The notes beneath the pieces were generated by a model. It made no database searches. It saw only the letters and a list, made by a program, of their open reading frames with translations, and was not told where the DNA came from. From positions 1-9,835 of the forward strand of contig JAKPBM010000034.1 in the NCBI GenBank assembly GCA_029778935.1: a stretch of 9,835 bases of DNA. The letters are read 5' to 3'. This document shows, one piece after another, positions 6,436 to 9,835 of the stretch (positions are counted from its first letter, which is position 1; each line of letters begins with the position of its first letter). This DNA comes from Bacillota bacterium. Lineage in GTDB: Bacteria > Bacillota > Clostridia > Oscillospirales > QAMX01. The position numbers and the translations under genes were made by a program.

Positions 6436-6885
6436 ATGATTCTGGACAGAATCGAGAACGCCTCTTTGTACCAGGGGCTAAGCGAAAACTTCCGCCTTGC
6501 CTTTGAAGCCCTTGCCGGCCTCAACCCGGCGGAGCTTTCGCCCGGCCAGAAGGTGCAGCTCAAAGGCGACGACGTCTTCTACTCCGTACAGGAAGTGGAC
6601 TGCAAAGCGCCGGACGACGAGTACTACGAAGCCCATCGGGTCTACGCAGACATCCAGTACATCGTGGACGGCACCGAGTACATGGGCTGGGCCAACATCC
6701 GCTCCCTTACCCAGCGGGAGGAATATAAGCCCGACATCGCCTGGTACCGCGGAAAGGGCACCATGCTGTGCCTGAACAAAGGCGACTTTGCGGTGTTCTT
6801 CCCCGAAGACGCCCACATGCCCTGCCGCAACGACGGCGTAAACCCCTGCCGCTCTCTGAAAGTGGTTGTGAAAGTGAAGCTTTAA
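6436..6885 (+). CDS. YhcH/YjgK/YiaL (EbgC-like) family protein
   Basis: The 149-residue cytosolic protein belongs to the cupin-like YhcH/YjgK/YiaL family, which also includes EbgC, the small subunit of evolved beta-galactosidase. Typical features are the N-terminus MILDRIENASLY, the block EAHRVYADIQYIVDG (residues 65-79) and GDFAVFFPEDAHMP (116-129), ending in KVVVKV. Glu65, His67 and His127 are the likely metal ligands by family pattern. Length is normal. Members occur in operons for sialic acid, pentulose and galactoside use and are suspected to act on sugar anomers or as accessory subunits, but the general reaction is not settled. Here it is the last gene of the GH4/kinase cassette, 16 bases after the kinase, and is closed by a strong terminator, so it probably serves the same sugar pathway. 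Confidence 0.9.
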   Translation: MILDRIENASLYQGLSENFRLAFEALAGLNPAELSPGQKVQLKGDDVFYSVQEVDCKAPDDEYYEAHRVYADIQYIVDGTEYMGWANIRSLTQREEYKPDIAWYRGKGTMLCLNKGDFAVFFPEDAHMPCRNDGVNPCRSLKVVVKVKL

Positions 6886-6892
6886 TGTCAAC

Positions 6893-6927
6893 GCCCGGCG
6901 AACAAGCTCTTGTTCGCCGGGCATTTT
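6893..6927 (+). terminator. Terminator of the GH4-kinase-YhcH operon
   Basis: GCCCGGCGAACAA (6893-6905) pairs perfectly over 13 bases with TTGTTCGCCGGGC (6910-6922) around GCTC, followed by ATTTT. The stem is very stable although the T-run is short. It lies 7 bases after the stop codon. Confidence 0.9.
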
Positions 6928-6935
6928 GCAGGAAG

Positions 6936-6963
6936 GCAAAAGCAAAATTGCAAAATAGCAAAA
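6936..6963 (+). repeat. GCAAAA short repeats
   Basis: GCAAAA occurs at 6936, 6942, 6950 and 6958, the last three with an 8-base period, and its reverse complement TTTTGC sits at 6924-6929. It may be simple slippage between two terminators; a protein-binding role is speculative. Confidence 0.4.
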
Positions 6964-6966
6964 ATT

Positions 6967-6985
6967 CGGGCGTTTTCGCCCGTTT
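6967..6985. terminator. Second, possibly bidirectional terminator hairpin
   Basis: CGGGCG (6967-6972) and CGCCCG (6977-6982) form a 6-bp stem with a TTTT loop, followed by TTT on the + strand. On the - strand the stem is followed by AATTTTTGC. It can back up the first terminator and could stop transcription from either side. Confidence 0.65.
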
Positions 6986-7004
6986 AATTATACGATTAAC
7001 ACGG

Positions 7005-7033
7005 TTGAACCCATAGGGGTTTTGTGATATAAT
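7005..7033 (+). promoter_or_regulatory. Strong sigma-A promoter of the TSCPD-asnA-asnS operon
   Basis: TTGAAC (7005-7010) and a perfect TATAAT (7028-7033) are 17 bases apart, with TG at 7025-7026 forming an extended -10. It is the closest match to consensus in the window. Transcription should start near 7040, leaving a leader of about 110 bases. Confidence 0.88.
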
Positions 7034-7039
7034 ATCTCA

Positions 7040-7152
7040 ACAATTATTTTTGCGAAGATACACATTTTGGCAGGAAAGCCTTATTTTACTTGCGAAATGC
7101 GCCTTCTTTCCGGGGAAAGGCGCAGGTGGACACGATTAAGGAGAGATCAGCT
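7040..7152 (+). promoter_or_regulatory. Structured mRNA leader before the TSCPD gene
   Basis: The leader can form an 8-bp hairpin TGCGCCTT (7098-7105) with AAGGCGCA (7117-7124). Its loop begins with CTTTCC (7106-7111). That segment can also pair with GGAAAG at 7073-7078, with GGAAAG at 7114-7119, or, with one G-T pair, with the ribosome binding site GGAGAG (7140-7145). TTGCGAA is repeated at 7050 and 7090. There is no T-run after the hairpin, so any control would act on translation rather than termination. No known riboswitch class is recognised. Confidence 0.4.
7138..7145 (+). promoter_or_regulatory. Ribosome binding site fixing the GTG start of the TSCPD gene
   Basis: AAGGAGAG lies 7 bases before GTG 7153. 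It rejects the longer in-frame ATG at 7090, which would place the leader hairpin inside the coding region, and gives a product starting VRYEF like family members (MRYEF/MRYEY). Confidence 0.85.
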
Positions 7153-7425
7153 GTGCGTTATGAGTTCAGACCCAGCGGCGTTTGTTCCCGCAAAATGACG
7201 GTGGAAGTGGAGGACGGCATTATCCGTTCCATAAAGGTGGAAGGCGGGTGTGACGGCAACCTGAAAGGCGTTGTCAACCTGTTGCAGGGGATGCCGGCAA
7301 ACGAGGCGATTGCCCGCCTGGAAGGGATTACCTGCGGCCGCAAGGACACCAGCTGCCCCGACCAGATTGCCAAAGCGCTGGCAGAGGCCCTTAGGAAAGC
7401 AGACGAGGGGGCTGTCGCCGTATGA
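7153..7425 (+). CDS. Small TSCPD-domain protein
   Basis: The 90-residue protein matches the stand-alone TSCPD family of Clostridia, named after the motif TSCPD (residues 66-70). Four cysteines stand in family positions: GVCSR (Cys11), GGCDGN (Cys33), ITCG (Cys61) and TSCPD (Cys68). They look suited to binding a metal, probably zinc. A related domain occurs at the C-terminus of B12-dependent ribonucleotide reductases, but the role of the small proteins is unknown. Length is normal. It is the first gene after the strongest promoter in the window, and its stop codon overlaps the asnA start in an ATGA (7422-7425), so the two are probably translated together. A role linked to asparagine supply or tRNA charging is inference from this coupling only. 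Confidence 0.88.
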   Translation: MRYEFRPSGVCSRKMTVEVEDGIIRSIKVEGGCDGNLKGVVNLLQGMPANEAIARLEGITCGRKDTSCPDQIAKALAEALRKADEGAVAV

Positions 7426-8435
7426 AGGCGGGGAGGCTGGTTCTTCCCGAGGGGTACGCGCCATCGCTTGGGATTCGCGAAACGGAGCTTGCCATCAAGG
7501 CCGTCAAAGACACCTTTGAGCGGCAACTGGCTTCGGCGCTGGGGCTGGAACGGATTTCGGCGCCGCTGTTTGTGCCTGCCAATACGGGCCTGAACGACGA
7601 TTTGAACGGTGTGGAGCGGGCCGTTTCCTTTGACGTGCCCGACGCGAACAAGCAAGTGCAGATCGTCCACTCCCTGGCCAAATGGAAGCGGTTTGCCCTG
7701 GCCCGGTACGGCTTTGCCCCCGGAGAAGGGCTGTATACGGACATGAACGCCATCCGGCGGGACGAAATACTGGACAATCTGCACTCTGTCTACGTGGACC
7801 AGTGGGACTGGGAGCTGGTCATCGAGGAAAAAGACCGCAATCTGGAATTTTTGAAAAAGATCGTCAATAAAATTGCTTATGCCATCAAACAGACGGAGGT
7901 GGAAATCTGCTCCGCTTTTGAAGGCATCGAACCTCAGTTTTCCGACGAGGTGTTTTTCATCACCTCGGAGGAACTGCTGGCCAGATACCCGGATTTGTCC
8001 CCGAAGGAGCGGGAAAACGCCATCGCCCGCGAAAAGAAAACCGTAGTCCTCATGCAGATCGGCGACAAACTATCCAATGGTGCAAGACACGACGGCCGCG
8101 CGCCGGACTACGACGACTGGACCCTAAACGGTGACATTCTGGTCTACTACCCCTTATTAGACTGCGCTTTGGAGCTTTCCTCCATGGGCATCCGCGTTTC
8201 GCCCGCAGCGCTTATTTCGCAGCTGGAAAAGGCCGGGTGTCCCGAACGGGCGGAGCTGCCGTATCACAAGGCGCTGCTGGCAGGGGAACTGCCCTTTACC
8301 ATCGGCGGCGGCATCGGCCAGTCGCGGCTCTGCATGTACCTTCTGCAGAAGGCCCATATCGGGGAAGTGCAGGCCTCCGTATGGCCCGAAGAAATGTGCC
8401 GGGCCTGCGAAGAAGCGGGCATTTTGCTCCTGTAA
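7422..8435 (+). CDS. asnA: Aspartate-ammonia ligase (asparagine synthetase A)
   Basis: The 337-residue cytosolic enzyme makes asparagine from aspartate, ammonia and ATP, releasing AMP and pyrophosphate. Its fold is related to class II aminoacyl-tRNA synthetases. Clear AsnA motifs are HSVYVDQWDWE (residues 121-131), KLSNGARHDGRAPDYDDW (216-233) and GGGIGQSRLCM (295-305), followed by HIGEVQASVWP (312-322). Length is close to the 330 residues of E. coli AsnA. The tail carries a CxxC (Cys326, Cys329) that I do not recall from the E. coli protein. The ATG overlaps the upstream stop as ATGA, and GAGGGGG (7405-7411) is 10 bases upstream, so translation is probably coupled to the TSCPD gene. The next gene, asnS, uses its product. 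AsnA depends on free ammonia, unlike the glutamine-using AsnB. Confidence 0.97.
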   Translation: MKAGRLVLPEGYAPSLGIRETELAIKAVKDTFERQLASALGLERISAPLFVPANTGLNDDLNGVERAVSFDVPDANKQVQIVHSLAKWKRFALARYGFAPGEGLYTDMNAIRRDEILDNLHSVYVDQWDWELVIEEKDRNLEFLKKIVNKIAYAIKQTEVEICSAFEGIEPQFSDEVFFITSEELLARYPDLSPKERENAIAREKKTVVLMQIGDKLSNGARHDGRAPDYDDWTLNGDILVYYPLLDCALELSSMGIRVSPAALISQLEKAGCPERAELPYHKALLAGELPFTIGGGIGQSRLCMYLLQKAHIGEVQASVWPEEMCRACEEAGILLL

Positions 8436-8473
8436 CGCAGGATACACAGAAGACGAAAGGAATGTGAACGCGA

Positions 8474-9835
8474 ATGGAATACACGTCCATTGGAGCGCTA
8501 TACAAATCTCCCGAAACTTACGCCGGCCAGACGGTGACGGTCTGCGGCTGGGTGCGCACGGTGCGGGCCTCCAAGGCCTTCGGATTTATGGAAATCAACG
8601 ACGGCAGCGCTTTTAAAAGCCTGCAGGTCGTGTTAAGCGACAAACTGCCCGACTTTGCCGCGGCGGTGAAAGTCAACGTCGGCTCGGCGGTCATTGTGAC
8701 GGGCAAACTGGTGCTTACCCCCGACGCGCCGCAGCCTTTCGAGGTGCACGCGGAGCAGTTTACGCTGGAAGGCGCCTCCCGGCCCGACTACCCGCTGCAG
8801 AAAAAGCGCCATTCCTTCGAGTTTTTGCGAACGATTGCCCACCTGCGCCCGAGAACCAACACGTTTAACGCCGTGTTCCGCGTGCGCAGCGAGGCGGCCT
8901 TTGCCATCCACAAGTTCTTCCACGACAGGGGCTTTGTCTACGTCCATACGCCGATTATCACCGGCAGCGACTGCGAGGGCGCGGGCGAGATGTTCCGCGT
9001 GACGACGCTGGATCTGGAAAACCCGCCCAGAACGCCCGACGGCAAGGTGGACTGTTCCGCCGATTTCTTCGGCAGGGAAACGAACCTGACCGTTTCCGGC
9101 CAGCTGGAAGGCGAAACCTACGCCATGGCCTTCGGCAAAATCTACACCTTCGGCCCCACGTTCCGGGCGGAGAACTCCAACACGGCGCGGCACGCCGCCG
9201 AGTTCTGGATGATTGAGCCGGAAATCGCCTTTGCCGACCTGAACGACAACATGAAGCTGGCCGACGACATGATGAAGTTTATCGTTTCGTACCTGTTGGA
9301 GCGATGCCCCGACGAGCTGGCTTTCTTCGACAAGTTCATCGACCCGGGCCTGCTGGACCGGCTCAACGCCCTGGTCAACACGCCGACGGCCCACGTGACC
9401 TATACGGACGCCATTGAAATTCTGAAGAATTCCGGGGTGGAGTTCAACTACCCCGTCTACTGGGGCTGCGATCTGCAGACGGAGCACGAAAGATACCTGG
9501 CCGAGACCCATTTCCAAGGCCCGGTGTTCGTCACCGACTACCCCAAGGAAATCAAGGCCTTCTATATGCGCTTAAACGACGACGGCAAGACCGTCGCCGC
9601 CATGGACCTGCTGGTGCCCGGCGTGGGCGAAATCATCGGCGGAAGCCAGCGCGAAGAGCGGCTGGAAGTTCTCGAAGCCCGCATGAAAGAGCTGAACCTC
9701 TCTGAGGAAGACTACTGGTGGTACCTGGACCTGCGGCGCTACGGCGGCACCCGCCATGCCGGCTTCGGCCTTGGGTTTGAGCGGTTCATCATGTATGTGA
9801 CCGGTATGGGCAACATCCGCGACGTCATACCCTTC
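8474..9835 (+). CDS. asnS: Asparaginyl-tRNA synthetase (3' end cut by the window)
   Basis: The open frame gives 454 residues and is still open at the window end; about 9-10 residues are missing compared with the usual bacterial length of about 463. It is a cytosolic class II synthetase that attaches asparagine to tRNA-Asn. The N-terminal OB-fold anticodon-binding domain spans about residues 15-100, including [16 protein letters not shown] (23-38). Motif 1 lies around 136-160, motif 2 is [15 protein letters not shown] (230-244) and motif 3 is GFGLGFERF (430-438). [20 protein letters not shown] (377-396) and the segment between motifs 1 and 2 fit AsnRS rather than AspRS. ATG 8474 follows AGGA (8458-8461) by 12 bases; the in-frame ATG at 8462 meets a stop at once. 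It lies 38 bases after asnA in the same operon. Having AsnRS means the cell need not rely on the amidotransferase route for Asn-tRNA. Confidence 0.97.
   Translation, partial: MEYTSIGALYKSPETYAGQTVTVCGWVRTVRASKAFGFMEINDGSAFKSLQVVLSDKLPDFAAAVKVNVGSAVIVTGKLVLTPDAPQPFEVHAEQFTLEGASRPDYPLQKKRHSFEFLRTIAHLRPRTNTFNAVFRVRSEAAFAIHKFFHDRGFVYVHTPIITGSDCEGAGEMFRVTTLDLENPPRTPDGKVDCSADFFGRETNLTVSGQLEGETYAMAFGKIYTFGPTFRAENSNTARHAAEFWMIEPEIAFADLNDNMKLADDMMKFIVSYLLERCPDELAFFDKFIDPGLLDRLNALVNTPTAHVTYTDAIEILKNSGVEFNYPVYWGCDLQTEHERYLAETHFQGPVFVTDYPKEIKAFYMRLNDDGKTVAAMDLLVPGVGEIIGGSQREERLEVLEARMKELNLSEEDYWWYLDLRRYGGTRHAGFGLGFERFIMYVTGMGNIRDVIPF

Noticed and set aside
5679..6563. Open frame of 294 codons on the - strand opposite the kinase and YhcH genes
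   Set aside because: It is low in recognisable sequence, spans two convincing + strand genes and their boundary, and looks like a shadow of their codon bias.
6334..6885. Longer YhcH start at 6334 (183 residues)
   Set aside because: The extension lies inside the kinase gene, is Pro-rich shadow sequence, and a good ribosome binding site serves ATG 6436.
7120..7135. AGGTGGACACG as a possible T-box core before an asparagine operon
   Set aside because: It resembles the T-box GGTGG core only partly; the flanking ACC-CG part is missing. The leader is too short for a normal stem I with specifier loop, and no terminator follows.
7090..7425. Longer TSCPD start at ATG 7090 (111 residues)
   Set aside because: The extra residues do not look like the family and would run through the leader hairpin; AAGGAGAG clearly serves GTG 7153.
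8633..9517. Open frame of 294 codons on the - strand opposite asnS
   Set aside because: The + strand frame is an unmistakable AsnRS; the opposite frame is rich in Val/Gly/Arg/His in the manner of antisense shadows.
1..9835. tRNA, CRISPR array, insertion sequence, toxin-antitoxin or phage genes
   Set aside because: I read both strands for cloverleaf sequences, regularly spaced repeats, transposase motifs and small paired genes and found none that could be supported.

Overview
The window looks like the chromosome of an anaerobic Gram-positive bacterium of the class Clostridia (Bacillota). The pointers are strong AGGAGG-type ribosome binding sites, a lipobox sugar-binding lipoprotein, a long-form hibernation factor, GC-rich genes separated by AT-rich gaps with compact hairpin terminators, and genes typical of carbohydrate-fermenting Clostridia (uxaE, a GH4 glycosidase, a TSCPD protein, asnA). 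Genus and species cannot be read from the sequence. All supported genes lie on the + strand. I see no rRNA, tRNA, CRISPR array, insertion sequence or phage gene.

Layout. (1) 9-1424: uxaE, tagaturonate epimerase of hexuronate (pectin sugar) catabolism, probably the last gene of a unit that begins before the window. It ends at a strong terminator (1510-1558). (2) 1559-1831: an AT-rich gap with a good sigma-A promoter that drives a single-gene unit, an ABC-type sugar-binding lipoprotein (1832-3250), closed by a perfect-stem terminator. No permease or ATPase gene is adjacent. (3) 3471-3995: hpf, the long ribosome hibernation factor, with its own extended -10 promoter, phased T-tracts upstream and a leader that could pair with its own Shine-Dalgarno sequence. 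(4) 4083-6885: a three-gene cassette of a GH4 6-phospho-glycosidase, a BadF/NAGK-type sugar kinase and a YhcH/YjgK/YiaL protein. It starts directly after a terminator-like hairpin and ends at two terminators. (5) 7005 to the end: the best promoter in the window, a structured leader of about 110 nt, a TSCPD protein translationally coupled to asnA (ammonia-dependent asparagine synthetase), then asnS (asparaginyl-tRNA synthetase), cut by the window edge.

How the parts may work together. The kinase plus GH4 pair suggests a PTS-independent route: a glycoside enters by another transporter, is phosphorylated in the cytosol, and is then split by the NAD/metal-dependent GH4 enzyme. YhcH may handle the released sugar. 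The last operon makes asparagine and charges it onto tRNA, with a small four-cysteine protein of unknown function as the first, coupled gene.

Most worth a second look: the kinase/GH4/YhcH cassette, whose kinase has altered motifs; the TSCPD-asnA coupling; and the TSCPD leader, in which one pyrimidine segment can pair with three different purine segments including the Shine-Dalgarno sequence. Nothing here is clearly a new defence or mobile system.
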